The notes below the pieces were generated by a model. The model searched no databases and was not told where the DNA came from. It was given only the letters and a program-made list of their open reading frames with translations. Below, piece after piece: positions 1-11,668 of a stretch of DNA of 64,000 nt. The stretch's first letter is position 1. Each line of letters begins with the position of its first letter. The translations under genes and the position numbers were made by a program. The DNA comes from Schistocerca nitens (Eukaryota > Arthropoda > Insecta > Orthoptera > Acrididae): positions 9,904,501-9,968,500 of the forward strand of contig NC_064615.1 in the NCBI RefSeq assembly GCF_023898315.1, given 5' to 3'.

Positions 1-480
1 CTTATTGTTAAACGTTCTTGGAGTGAGCACAACAAAATTTTGGATTCATTATTACGTATTTTTGCAAGAGTTGGCATTACAGTGACCTTGGAAAAATCTG
101 AATTTGGTCGTTCTCAGGTGAAATTTCTCGGTCACATTATTTCTACAGAAGGTATTCTTCCTGATCCAGAGAAACTAGACGCTATTCGTAATTATGCTGT
201 TCCTACCACAAAACGTGATGTTCGTAGTTTCCTTGGTGTCTGTAATTTTCTTAGACGCTTTGTTAGATTGGATGATTTGGCCACACCTCGTTTACACATT
301 TCAGTTATGCGCACTTTGGTCCCAGAAAATGCTTTCGTAAATTACGAGAAAATTGTTACTTCAGTAATATGGAAAAACGTATTCGATCTGTTCTTGCCAA
401 ATGCAAATTATGTTAATAGGCTAAGCCGCCAACAATTTCTCACAGAGCACCGTTGTTTCCTATCATTCCAGCGAAATTAA
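1..480 (+). pseudogene. Ty3/gypsy pol fragment: reverse transcriptase C-terminal part, broken
   Basis: The frame is open from the left window edge, so the gene starts outside. The first 90 or so residues match the end of a Ty3/gypsy reverse transcriptase: the FLGHIIS block, then PDPEKLDAI and SFLGVCNFLRRF, the connection leading to RNase H. After about position 285 the homology stops. The RNase H domain and the integrase zinc finger are absent, and the frame ends at 480 within the start of an integrase reading in another frame. The family normally encodes protease, RT, RNase H and integrase in one pol polyprotein that copies the RNA genome into DNA. This copy has lost its middle by deletion and cannot be active. 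Confidence 0.85.
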
Positions 481-1295
481 AGGACATGGCTGCAGTCGAT
501 TTGTTCGGTCCAGTGGTTCGTTCTACTAATGGTTTTGCGTACATTTTTGTAGCAGTGGAATTGACATCAAAATATGTGTGTTTTACACCTTTACGCAAAG
601 CAACAGCTCGTTCAGTATCTAACGCTTTCATCAAACATTTTCTTAAAGAAGTTGGTCATGTTGATAAGGTTATATCAGATAATGGATCACAGTTTCGCTC
701 TAAAATTTGGCTACGTACTCTACGGCGTCATAAGATTAAACCAATTTTTATTTCACTTTTTCACCCTCAATCTAATGCTTCAGAGAGATGGATGAAGGAA
801 ATCAATAAATTGTGCCGTCTTTATTGTCATCAGAATCACAGAACTTGGGATCAGTATCTTCATATTTTTCAAAACATTCTGAATGAACTTCCTAATGACT
901 CAACTTCTTTACCGCCTCTATTGATATTAAAAAATAAAGTACCAACAAATCGCATTTCTGAAATCGTTCCTTTTCCGCCTTCACGGAAACTGCGGCATTC
1001 TGAAGTTGTCAACCTGGCTCTACGAAATATTGCGTCTGCGGCTGCAAGAAGAGAGAAATCAGCTAAGCATCCTGGTCGTTTAAAAATCTTGTCAGTTGGT
1101 CAAAAGGTGTTAATTAAGTCTCATCGTTTGTCTCATAAAGGAAAAGGCTTGTGTCGCAAATTTTTTCTGCTTTATAACGGTCCATATAGAGTTCGCAAAA
1201 TTATTCATGATAACACTGTTGAAATAGAAACTCTTAAATCTTGGCGCTCTAAGGGAATACATCATATATCGAACGTAAAAATTTTTGTGGAATGA
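453..1295 (+). CDS. Ty3/gypsy integrase, catalytic core and C-terminal domain
   Basis: This frame of about 280 residues has the retroviral integrase core. The first acidic residue is in AVDLFGP near residue 16, the second in ISDNGSQF near residue 75, and the glutamate in NASERWMKEI lies 35 residues later. A basic C-terminal stretch follows and ends with HHISNVKIF, as at gypsy pol ends. The enzyme would insert the cDNA into the host genome. The frame itself has no stop, but it starts inside the core because upstream pol is deleted, and it is out of phase with the RT fragment. It is best read as the 3' part of a dead pol gene; the intact frame suggests the element is not very old. Confidence 0.85.
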   Translation: MFPIIPAKLKDMAAVDLFGPVVRSTNGFAYIFVAVELTSKYVCFTPLRKATARSVSNAFIKHFLKEVGHVDKVISDNGSQFRSKIWLRTLRRHKIKPIFISLFHPQSNASERWMKEINKLCRLYCHQNHRTWDQYLHIFQNILNELPNDSTSLPPLLILKNKVPTNRISEIVPFPPSRKLRHSEVVNLALRNIASAAARREKSAKHPGRLKILSVGQKVLIKSHRLSHKGKGLCRKFFLLYNGPYRVRKIIHDNTVEIETLKSWRSKGIHHISNVKIFVE

Positions 1296-3723
1296 CATAC
1301 TTTAGAGAAACTAACAGCTACGTAAACATGCGGAGAGTACAAGGATACCGCGCTGTGTTTTGGCGGCGGCACATACTCAAAGCAACAGTCAGTCTGCGCG
1401 CCGCACAAGGCAGTCGTTGACCGCAAACAATTACTTCCTACGTCACGCGCCAACAGCTGATCGAGCGCTCAGTGTGAATGCACTGACAGCCGTAAACAAA
1501 TACACAGTCTAATCTCTCCGATTAAATTCTGTATAAGCTATGGTGACTTTATAAATTATGTTATTAACGTTCAGTATTTTTCAGGATATGGTTCTATAAA
1601 ATATTTAAGAACTTCAGGTAAATTCTGTGCGTGTCCGACGTTAAGACGACTTGCTATTGAGAAAATTTCAGGAATAATGTCATTTCGAAGAAGAAAGTAA
1701 TAAACAAAAAAGGTAACGATTAATTGAGTTTATTTTTCAGGTAACATATTTCCACTTAGGTACGTACTTTTTGCTGCTTGCGATTACGTGACTCATACTT
1801 TGTGCTAATTTCATGTTCTATGAATTTACTTGTGAAGCGACGTGCTTGCGCACATTAACTGATTTTGTCAATGATTGACTAATGAACAGGGTTGTTATTT
1901 GTATATATTATGCATCGCTTGGCTGCACTGCTTTTTCACTGATGTCATATTTTTTAATTATGTGCCTGCTGTGCTTATTTATTTAAATTGTAATTGTCAC
2001 CTGATTAATTGTGCTGATATGGTTATGTATGTAGGTTACACTTTGTGATTTCTCTGCTTGCGCCTTCATGTTTACTTATTAAGATTACATACGAACATTT
2101 ATTTGCTTATGCTGATATGATGCTAATGACTTGTTTATTACGTAAGATATATGTTTGCTGCTTTTTGTATGGATTGCATATTTACACATTTCTGTTTTGT
2201 TGTCATAACTACTCTTCAATTTAGAATATAGCAATGATGATGTACAGTGTACGAACATAGAGTTTAGGTTACACTGTGGTATTAATTATAGATTGTTCGC
2301 TTGGCAGAGCCTCGTTGTAAGAATTGTGCTGCATCCACTTGTTGACATTCTGTTCTCTACTGGTATATTTACTCGCTATTGCATGTTTTGCTTATGCTCA
2401 GTGCCTTATATTTTTAAGATAAGAAAATGAACTGCTATAATTCGACGAACGACATTAGTACAAGAAAGTCATAGAAGTCACATGTGCTGAGGTTTTATGG
2501 AAGCTGTATAAATTTATGCTAATAGGAAGGAAGCTAACGACATGACATACCAAAACTAGGTTTAGACCATTGACAGTTATTACACTGCATTTTTCGTGAG
2601 CAATTGAAATAGGAAGTGACACTTGACACAAAAAATACTCCACATGTTTGCTTCTGCTATGATTCTTGAAGTGGTGTACACACTGTGAAATATTATGATC
2701 ATTAACACTTCGTAATCGTACTTAATTACTGAGAGTTATTCGAACTAAGTCTGTTAGAGGTCATGTATGCATTTCTTTTATTTAATGATGGACAAGGAAC
2801 CAAAATGTATCTTATAATTTATAATGAGTAGAAAATTTGGGTCAGATGGATTACACAGAGGTTGTGTGTAGACACTGTGTCTTCAGATTGTATGGGATGA
2901 TGAATTGAAGTTGCACTAGGATTTTGTCTGTACTTGTTCGAGGAGACTGAGTATTTTAATTAAGCCCCCATGCAAAGGCAATAGCAATTTTTACGTAAAT
3001 TTGTTACGTAAGGAAATTTTCTTTTGGTTTTCCTGTTAGCAGATGTGGAGATGGTAGTTAAGCAGTCGGAAAAGGTATCACTTTCTAAAAAAATTTAAAT
3101 GTTAAATGCGACTGAAACTGTAGACAGAAAATTTTTGAAAATTTTTAAAAGTTTTATAGAAAGCTTATAAAATTTTTATAATTTTACATTTGATTATCTG
3201 CTTAAGATCGCTTTATTCTACTCTGACAATGTCGGATATATCAGTCTTCCATTGGGTTCAGGATGGGACTCTTAACACATGAGTTCATTTCAGAAATGTT
3301 ACCGTCTACAAACCAATGTCTCACAGACACTGGTTATGGCAGGTTGCACTGCTGTGCTAATACATAACAGTCGACGTCTACGAACCGTTCCTCTACTGTA
3401 CGCACCACACAGTGCTGGAAAATGTTAACGTTTTCTTAAGTGCAATTGTAGGGCCACGCCTTAACCACGAAAAACACCCCACACGTGTAGCGATGGACAA
3501 AACTTTTTAATGAAATATAGACACACTGCAGCATCAAGAACAAAGTTTTGTGTCAAATGCACTTTATGCGTGCTGAGGACAAAATTCTTGTGGTATACTT
3601 TGATAAAACTAGGGTTTCACAAAACCAATAGCAAAAACATATTTTGTCCGACTTCAGTGGAAATACTGGCTTCAAAGTACGTACAGTTTTGTATAGTGTA
3701 TATCAGCGATTTGGGTGTGCGAC
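1296..3723. other. AT-rich non-coding stretch after gypsy pol
   Basis: There is no convincing coding region. The first 200 bases directly follow the integrase stop and probably belong to the gypsy 3' untranslated region. Somewhere here a 3' LTR might lie, but its partner LTR is outside the window and I could not find a sure TG...CA pair or polypurine tract. Positions 3105-3190 are very AT-rich with long A and T runs. The short frames are not protein-like. Confidence 0.5.
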
Positions 3724-3734
3724 GGGGCGGGTTT

Positions 3735-3938
3735 GCCGGCCGCTGGTGGCCGAGCGGTTCTGGCGCTACAGTCTGGAACCACGCGACCGCTACGGTCGCA
3801 GGTTCGAATCCTGCCTCGGGCATGGATGTGTGTGTTGTCCTTAGGTTAGTTATGTTTAAGTAGTTCTAAGTTCTAGGGGAATAATGACCTCAGCAGTTGA
3901 GTCCCATAGTGCTCAGAGCCATTTGAACCATTTTTTTT
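3735..3938 (+). repeat. tRNA-headed SINE, main family, copy 1
   Basis: The head holds RNA polymerase III promoter boxes: TGGCCGAGCGG (A box) and GGTTCGAATCC (B box). A family body follows with CTTAGGTTAGTTA, GTTCTAAGTTCTAGGGG and GCTCAGAGCCATTTGAACCA, then a T run. Target-site duplications GGGGCGGGTTT (3724-3734) and GGGGCAGGTTT (3939-3949) flank it with one mismatch. It is not a functional tRNA gene because the acceptor stem does not close. Confidence 0.93.
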
Positions 3939-3949
3939 GGGGCAGGTTT

Positions 3950-4392
3950 ATGTTTTCGTACTGAATGTCACTCTTTCGTTGTACTGTTCACTGCAAAAGT
4001 TCCACCTACCTCAGTACGGCGTCAGATCACCAGCCCATTTCTCTGTGTACGTATGTACTGCGCTGACGACGTAAAAGCGGCGTTGAAGAAAACACCATCA
4101 ATACTTACGTTGCAAAGTCCGTGTAATCTCTCGTAGTAAGCTATCCTGCAAATTCTCATACTTTTCGCGTGGAAAGTGGTTGGTTCGTTCTCTCAGTAAA
4201 ATGTCAAAATATTGAAACGAGTCTTTTATTAAAAAATAAATAAAAAACCTGCCATCAGTCACATGTAATTAGTGAACAACATCACTGTCCATGGTTCACA
4301 GTTCATGCAACCCAGTTCACACGCAAGGCAGCCAGAAATGAAGGCCAACCCGAAGAATTACGCGATTTCACGGTCAATAATCCGCTACTATA
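3950..4392. other. unassigned spacer
   Basis: I see no gene or recognisable repeat between the SINE and the next transposon; it is moderately AT-rich. Confidence 0.5.
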
Positions 4393-4394
4393 TA

Positions 4395-5942
4395 CAGGGT
4401 GTTTCAAAAATGACCGGTATATTTGAAACGGCAATAAAAACTAAACGAGCAGCGATAGAAATACACCGTTTGTTGCAATATGCTTGGGACAACAGTACAT
4501 TTTCAGGCGGACAAACTTTCGAAATTACTGTAGTTACAATTTTCAACAACAGATGGCGCTGCAAGTGATGTGAAAGATATAGAAGACAACGCAGTCTGTG
4601 GGTGCGCCATTCTGTACGTCGTCTTTCTGCTGTAAGCGTATGCTGTTCACAACGTGCAAGTGTGCTGTAGACAACATGGTTTATTCCTTAGCACAGAGGA
4701 TTTTTCTGGTGTTGGAATTCCACCGCCTAGAACACAGTGTTATTGCAACAAGACGAAGTTTTCAACGGAGGTTTAATGTAACCAAAGGACTGAAAAGCGA
4801 TACAATAAAGCATCTGTTTGAAAAATTTCAACGGACTGGGAACGTGATGGATGAACGTGCTGGAAAGGTAGGGCGACCGCGTACGGCAACCACAGAGGGC
4901 AACGCGCAGCTAGTGCAGCAGGTGATCCAACAGCGGCCTCGGGTTTCCGTTCGCCGTGTTGCAGCTGCGGTCCAAATGACGCCAACGTCCACGTATCGTC
5001 TCATGCGCCAGAGTTTATACCTCTATCCATACAAAATTCAAACGCGGCAACCCCTCAGCGCCGCTACCATTGCTGCACGAGAGACATTCGCTAACGATAT
5101 AGTGCACAGGATTGATGACGGCGATATGCATGTGGGCAGCATTTGGTTTACTGACGAAGCTTATTTTTACCTGGACGGCTTCGTCAATAAACAGAACTGG
5201 CGCATATGGGGAACCGAAAAGCCCCATGTTGCAGTCCCATCGTCCCTGCATCCTCAAAAAGTACTGGTCTGGGCCGCCATTTCTTCCAAAGGAATCATTG
5301 GCCCATTTTTCAGATCCGAAACGATTACTGCATCACGCTATCTGGACATTCTTCGTGAATTTGTGGCGGTACAAACTGCCTTAGACGACACTGCGAACAC
5401 CTCGTGGTTTATGCAAGATGGTGCCCGGCCACATCGCACGGCCGACGTCTTTAATTTCCTGAATGAATATTTCGATGATCGTGTGATTGCTTTGGGCTAT
5501 CCGAAACATACAGGAGGCGGCGTGGATTGGCCTCCCTCTTCGCCAGACATGAACCCCTGTGACTTTTTTCTGTGGGGACACTTGAAAGACCAGGTGTACC
5601 GCCAGTATCCAGAAACAATTGAACAGCTGAAGCAGTACATCTCATCTGCATGTTAAGCCATTCCGCCAGATACGTTGTCAAAGGTTTCGGGTAATTTCAT
5701 TCAGAGACTACGCCATATTATTGCTACGCATGGTGGATATGTGGAAAATATCGTACTATAGAGTTTGCCAGACCGCAGCGCCATCTGTTGTTGAAAATTG
5801 TAACTACTGTAATTTCGAAAGTTTGTCTGCCTGAAAATGTACTGTTGTCCCAAGCATATTGCAACAAACGGTGTATTTCTATCGCTGCTCATTTAGTTTT
5901 TATTGCCGTTTCAAATATACCGGTCATTTTTGAAACACCCTG
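4395..5942 (+). mobile_element. IS630/Tc1/mariner transposon with about 165-bp inverted repeats
   Basis: The two ends, CAGGGTGTTTCAAAAATGACC at 4395 (read without its last base) and its complement ending at 5942, begin near-perfect terminal inverted repeats. They run in to the AGATGGCGCT motif near 4555 and its complement near 5780. A TA dinucleotide flanks each side (4393-4394 and 5943-5944), the duplication typical of the superfamily. It encodes one transposase on the plus strand. The TIRs are barely diverged from each other, so the insertion is comparatively recent. Confidence 0.92.
4676..5761 (+). pseudogene. DD41D-like transposase (HTH plus DDE domain) with one in-frame stop
   Basis: The ATG at 4676 begins MVYSLAQRIF; an open stretch upstream to 4598 lacks a better ATG. 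The first 80 residues are a helix-turn-helix domain of the DUF4817 type, then GRPRTATTE. The catalytic acids are in FTDEAYF, FMQDGARPH and SSPDMNPCDFFLWG. A TAA at 5654-5656 interrupts the protein, but the same frame then stays open with family-like sequence (FIQRLRHIIATHGGY) to a TAG at 5759-5761. A single nonsense mutation therefore separates this copy from a complete reading frame. From the second Asp to the Asp of PCDFF there are 47 intervening residues, against 41 in the relative at 22325-23391; the extra residues are KHTGGG-like. The enzyme would cut and paste the element at TA sites. Confidence 0.9.
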
Positions 5943-5944
5943 TA

Positions 5945-6869
5945 TGACTTTCACATTCAGTCCTTTTCAGTGGATTTCTATTAAAGAAATTGCTCGCCAA
6001 ATATTCCGTATACGGATACGAAACATGCCACGCAGAATTTTACGAAGGCCGAAAGTTCACACGCGTTTATCTTTCCAACAAAAGAATTCTAAACTTCCAA
6101 ATTTCAGAAAACTGTCCGTAAAAGCAACTACTTTTACGGCAACACAATCTGGACGCGAAATTCCAATAAATTCTTCATTTTACACATTATGCAGATGGAC
6201 ACACGTTCGGTGGCTACCCAGCGACTCCTCCTTCCTGCTCCTTCCACAGCCTATATCTATCTGGAAGTGTGCGGGAACTGCTAAACTCTGATTGGTTGAT
6301 CTAAATGACCAGCCAATCAGAACAATCGTTCAGCATCATTCCCGCGCCAAAACTGTCCTACGCCAATCATTATCCCCAGCTGCATTCACGTCATTTCAAT
6401 ATGCTAATATTAATATAATGTTTAACATAACCAAACGAAAAGAAAACTGATCTGGGAATTTATTTAGAAAACTATTTTACTTTATATCGATATTCTGGCT
6501 GCCTCCATACAAAAGCAAGTACACTTAGAAATACGTCATCAGCAATGTGGGTACAAACATCTTTCCCACGCTATGATCACGTAATGTATTACATAAATTA
6601 AATCTTGAAATTTAACGTATGTCCCGCATACACTCTCTCACTCACTCTCATTCACTCCCACATCAATATTAGACACAAATAATAATTTTGTCTGATTTTT
6701 ATATTACGAAAATGTAAAGTAGTTAACGTTTTTAATATGAAAATCCAAGTAAATTTACCTGGCATTTTGTTAACTCCAGTAATAATTTCAGATGGTACTA
6801 AAAGACAAACTGTTATTATTCCTAACTGAGGTTTTTAATGTAAGTGTCCGTTTGGGGTGTTTTAGGTAA
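5945..6869. other. unassigned, AT-rich
   Basis: No gene is supportable. A 167-residue frame here mostly reads through the transposon's inverted repeat and is not protein-like. Around 6285-6330 there are ATTGGTTGATC and CCAATCAG words, in part mutually complementary. Confidence 0.45.
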
Positions 6870-7040
6870 TTTCCTCTAACTCAAAAACTATGACAGCTAG
6901 AAGGCTGAAATTTTTGTACCATATTCTCTTAAATAACAAAAGGCCGTGTATCGATTTCCTCTAACTCAAAAACTATGACAGCTAGAAGGCTGAAATTTTT
7001 GTACCATATTCTCTTAAATAACAAAAGGCCGTGTATCGAT
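6870..7040. repeat. 85-bp tandem duplication, two copies
   Basis: The block starting TTCCTCTAACTCAAAAAC at 6871 recurs at 6956 with a period of 85. Both copies run to GTGTATCGA (6946-6954 and 7031-7039) and appear identical. No coding content. Confidence 0.93.
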
Positions 7041-9527
7041 TTTGAACAACATTAAATAATATTTAATATAGTTTATTTAGATTCTTAGGGGTCGGAATAT
7101 TCAGTCGCTCGAAGTGATACAGACAATGCTTCCCACGACTAGCATAGCGACAGGTGCGAATGGGTCACTGCTAACACACAACTGGCTGTCTCCTTCACAG
7201 CCCACGGCTCTAGTGTTAACGAGCTGTTCTACAAAGTAGCTTACTGCAATAAAGGTATCGCGTCTTGACTCGCGACATTACAGGTGCAGTGACGGAAGAT
7301 CTGCAAATGAAAAATTCTCGGGAGGCAGAGAATATTCTCGATCGTATTAAGACGAGCTGTCGGAACTAAATTCCTGGCGGCTGCACACAAGTACTCGCGT
7401 GCTGCCGTGCGCAGTCTCTCGTAAATAAAACGCGTCCGCACATGACACGATACAACAATGATGTTTCAGAGACTATTAAAATTAATTTCATGGTTTTCTT
7501 AACAGCTTTCTCACTGGAAATTTCTACAAAGTCCAACAGAACGCAAATTCATCAGTGACGATATTTTTCGTTACACAGGTGGAACAGTGTCACACTACTT
7601 ATGGCATTTAATTTTTTATTTCGGTATACTTTTATGTTCTCATGATAAAATATGTATCACACGCATCTATAAACTTTGAGAATTTTGATATATTAATTCA
7701 GTCCAATATGTCAGAGGTTCATTTTTTTCTGCATATTGATGTAAAAAAATATTTTCCTTCAAAATTTCTTGTAACGTCAGTTTTAATTTGTTTTCACAGC
7801 AGCAGGCCGAATTTTCTTTTGGAAATTACTCCAAAAATTGCAGACTAAAAAAGAGACATCTATTATTTTTTAGGAATTTTTACTAGCATTTCAAATTGCC
7901 ACTAGCTGGCAACGCTGTAGGACGGTGAGATGACCTTGAAGTGTGTATTTTCGTAACGGCCGCAGTGATTGTTACGCATTTCAACAGCCTCTACACAGGG
8001 TATAACGACTACTGTTTATAACGTGCCACAGTTGTATAGAGAAAGTCGAGACGAACAGTTTCATGTAAGACACATGTGGTCTATCAGGCCGGGAAACAAA
8101 TTCAATTTGGCCTACAAAAGCCGCATAAGCTAATGGGCATAAGCCCCGTCCTTTTTTTTTTTTTTCGCTCAAATCTCTCTACCTGTAACACCACTGCCTT
8201 AATCGTGCCTTTACAAATTGTAAAACTGACGTTTGTGTAAATGTTACATCAGTTTTGTGAATTTCAACTGCATAAAATTAACAATTACAGCAATTTCGAT
8301 CCGCTAGCCTTCGTACTACGAGACAACTGAGTTTTCAATTGTCGTTAATTTGAGATTTGGTATAAGACGTTCAGTAGTGTTTCCCTTCAATATCCTCACA
8401 GGAAAGGTTAATTTACCAATGTTAACGAAAGTCAGTGGCTCAAGAGAGCGAGAGAATATAAGAAAATCTCTTACGACGCGCATGTACAGTTTTTGTAGGC
8501 CAGTTTGAGGTTGTTTCCCAGCTGCATACGACCTAAGTGTCTTATTGTTCGTTTCGACTTCCGTTACTCCACTGTGGCACGATGTAAACAATTATTTACA
8601 CATAGACTCCAGAACTTGTATTTGATTGTGAATGAGCAATTAATGTAACTGATTGTCTTGTCCTGACTATTTTTAAGTGTTGCTGTAAACATATGATTAT
8701 TGCAGAGGCAGATTTGAACTCTTCTGGAAGTTGCTACGATGATTAACCACATTTTCCACGAATTTCACTGGAAATAAGATATTACGCACCGCCATTTTAT
8801 AAATAGTGTGCTGTAGGATCAGAACAGAGATGCAACTGAAGATCAGTGGAGTACATCATCTCTGAAAGATGGAAGTAGTGCCATCCTTCATTTCGTGATA
8901 CCAGTAGACTGTTTGTCATCTAATGAAAGCAGATTAAAGACTAGACTACGAAAGCCAGATAAAGCACGAACAGCAGTTATTAAAGAACACATTTTAAAGG
9001 TAAGTAAACACGTTCACATACTAAATCTTATAATAATAAAATTTTATGAATTAGATCGGTGCTACAAACGTGCCTCAGTTGACTGCTGTGGATGATAATG
9101 TAATTTCTCTCACAGGTGAATTTGGTACATCACATGTTCATAACTAACAATAAATCGTTCACTGGTGTACATAGTAAATAAACACAGTTTCAGTCCTGTT
9201 GTCCTAAGCAAGCATCTGTAGAAACGCAGCAATAAACATTACCCATGGTCATCATAAACAGGTACAGGCCAATGACATGGCTTGTTTCATAAGTATGTGA
9301 TGGTTTTCTTCTCTGTGCTTGTTAATTTGAATTTATTAAACAGTTTGTTATAATCTGAAAGTTGATGAAACTCTTGCAACAAATATAAAGATTAGTATGA
9401 TACCGTCCGATAAAATTACTTTACTTTACTAGTGGAGAAATATCAAATGTTAAGGTAAATAAGCGAAACACTATCAAGGGCACCGCGTTTACTCATCATC
9501 ACCGATTTCGTCCAAAATAATTGTTCA
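7041..9527. other. unassigned stretch
   Basis: I see no supportable gene. Frames are 60-90 codons and not protein-like. A T run of 14 lies at 8152-8165. Positions 7100-7440 are more GC-rich than their surroundings and could be part of an unknown repeat. Confidence 0.45.
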
Positions 9528-9762
9528 TACAGAGCTTGGCCAGAAATTAAAGTGAGATGAGTGAGAGGTCCAGACGGCCACGAGTTTAGAAAAAAAATTG
9601 CATTTTTCTTGCGGCTCAGGTGAAACACGAACTATTAATATTAGAATAGTTTGCAGGCAGGGTAAGGACTACAGAAGGGTGGAGTCGAAATCTTGTACGG
9701 ACAGTTTTTTTATTTTCAATTTTTACGTTACTGTAAATAAACCGAAATGCTCAATATATTGT
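9528..9762 (+). repeat. dispersed repeat, family X, copy 1
   Basis: Read in reverse complement, this segment matches 10225-10497. Both share TTTCTGGCCA near one end, a TTTTTTCTAAAC block, the AAAATTGAAAATAAAAA block and CGGTTTATTT near the other end. The two copies lie in opposite orientation about 460 bp apart. Confidence 0.7.
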
Positions 9763-10125
9763 GTTCCTTAGAATTTTCATAAAAGACATCAAAAGGAAAA
9801 TTTGGGATAGCAAATAAATTTCCAAGGAGAACTTGTACTTCACAGCGTCCATGAGGACTCTGCAAATAACATTCCAAGAATGCATTTCAGTTAAAGCGTA
9901 CAGAACTCCGCATACCACTAGTTTCATTTTCACCTTCGAGAAGCGTTACGCTTGGTTTGCTGCAAACTGTGGGGTGAGATAGAATCTTTGATGAATGTAA
10001 ATCAAATTTGTCAAGTTTTTCTATAGAAAACCCTGTAATTGTAAAATTTACACGGTGCTGAGAAAATAATTGCTTCGCCTATTTCACGATGACTGCAGCC
10101 CAGGACGTCTAAATCATCAACTGTC

Positions 10126-10154
10126 AAATAATAATAATAATCATCATCATCATT
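10126..10154. repeat. trinucleotide microsatellite
   Basis: An AAT repeat runs directly into an ATC repeat. It sits in a 460-bp spacer between the two family X copies in which nothing else is recognisable. Confidence 0.85.
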
Positions 10155-10224
10155 TAAGACTGATTATGCCTTTCAGCGTTCAGTCTGGAGCATAGTCCCC
10201 CTTGTAAAATTCCTCCATGATACA

Positions 10225-10497
10225 ATACAGTGAGCGTTATTTCGGTTTATTTGTAGTATAAGTAAATAAAAAATTGAAAATAAAAAGAAGGTCGCGCATA
10301 CGAACTCGATCGCACGACCCTTGGATTACCGTTCTGCATTCTTTCCACTGCACCAACGCCCCACATGGAAGCGGCGGTGACACAAATGTGTCATACCTCG
10401 CCCGACTTGCGCCAAAGATTTTATTTTTTCTAAACCTTTGGCCATCTGGAGCTCCCTCTGCTGTCACTTTAATTTCTGGCCAGCTCTTAAACCCTTA
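10225..10497 (-). repeat. dispersed repeat, family X, copy 2 (possible tRNA-derived SINE)
   Basis: This is the inverted partner of 9528-9762. On the minus strand, TTGGTGCAGTGG resembles an A box and GATCGAGTTCG resembles a degenerate B box about 50 bp further on, so the family may be a tRNA-derived SINE. The boxes are much poorer in copy 1. Confidence 0.55.
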
Positions 10498-11452
10498 AAC
10501 ATGGCATTAATTTGAACGAAATTGATGACGACAATTTGAGCGCTGTCCTTTGTAAGTTGTTTGTATTGCTTGATCAAAAAGTTCTTGTGAGAGCCTATTA
10601 GTTGGTGGCGAGTGTACTGCAGCTACAAATTTGTTCTTAGTGGTGAAAAGCATTTCTTGCGGTATAGATTTGTCTTAGCTGTTTGTATTTCCTGGCCTGT
10701 CAAGCTTCTATCCTCTTTATTGTTTCTCTTCCTCACGTACTGTCTTTCGATTTTCAGTATGTTACGCCACTTAATAGATATGTCGATGGCATACAGACCT
10801 CTATCGAACCGAACTTGTTCCTTGTTGGTGGTGTCCGTCATCTTCCCTTTACAAAATATACTTGCGCTGTTTTAATTGCCTTCATTATGTAAGTCTCCTG
10901 CTACGTCTGCAGGTACGAATAACATGGCTTGTCTACCGTAATTGAAGTTTGCTTATCGCATCGTTCGATGGAGGAGCTGTCGTCTGCTAACCCGAACATC
11001 CTGCGATGACAACACTGATCTCTGTACACAAGTAAGATGACATCCCTGTAGGATGTCTAATCGCCACTTGAGTAGTATATCTTGAGAGCTTCGTATGCAA
11101 ATTACTTATTTTATCTAATGAAGTCGTTGTCGAAAACCATTTCTCGTTGATGAAAGCATACAGCCTTTGCACGGGACAAGAAACACGTTGACTTGAATAT
11201 CAATCTTTGGTTTTGTTTAATATTGGCTGCTGGGTTTAATAGAAATCGTTGTTGTTTCCTAGAGCATCGTCTTTGTACATGATAAGCAGCTGTTATATTT
11301 GAGCGAAATATACGTTTCAGTCTTCGTTTTTGTCTTATGAAGAGGATAAGGTGAGGAAATACGTCTACCAAAATTCCACCCCAGAGGAAAAGATCCTCGA
11401 AATGAATGGAAAAATATACGGGAATTTATCTTGTCCATTGTGGTCATAGTTG
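10498..11452. other. unassigned stretch
   Basis: No gene, RNA or known repeat is supported. Overlapping short frames on both strands are not protein-like. Confidence 0.45.
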
Positions 11453-11460
11453 GACTATAC

Positions 11461-11660
11461 GCCGTCCAGAGTGGCCGAGCGGTTCTAGGCGTTACAGTCT
11501 GGAAACGCGCGACCGCTACGGTCGCAGGTTCGAATCCTGCCTCGGGCATGGGTGTGTGTGATGTCCTTAGGGTAGTTAGGTTTAAGTAGCTCTAAGTTCT
11601 AGGGAACTGATGACCTCAGAAGTTAAGTCCCATAGTGCTCAGAGCCATTTGAACCATTTC
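11461..11660 (+). repeat. tRNA-headed SINE, main family, copy 2
   Basis: Same A box, B box and body as the copy at 3735. An exact 8-bp target-site duplication GACTATAC flanks it (11453-11460 and 11661-11668), which fixes both ends. Confidence 0.95.
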
Positions 11661-11668
11661 GACTATAC

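Noticed and set aside
3510..3863. Overlapping open frames on both strands across the SINE
   Set aside because: They read through the tRNA-like head, and the same peptide (MPEAGFEPATVAV) recurs at each SINE copy, so they are by-products of the repeat.
5788..6291. 167-codon plus-strand frame
   Set aside because: Its first third lies in the terminal inverted repeat of the transposon and the rest is not protein-like.
6870..7040. CRISPR-like direct repeats
   Set aside because: Only two abutting units with no spacers, in a eukaryotic setting.
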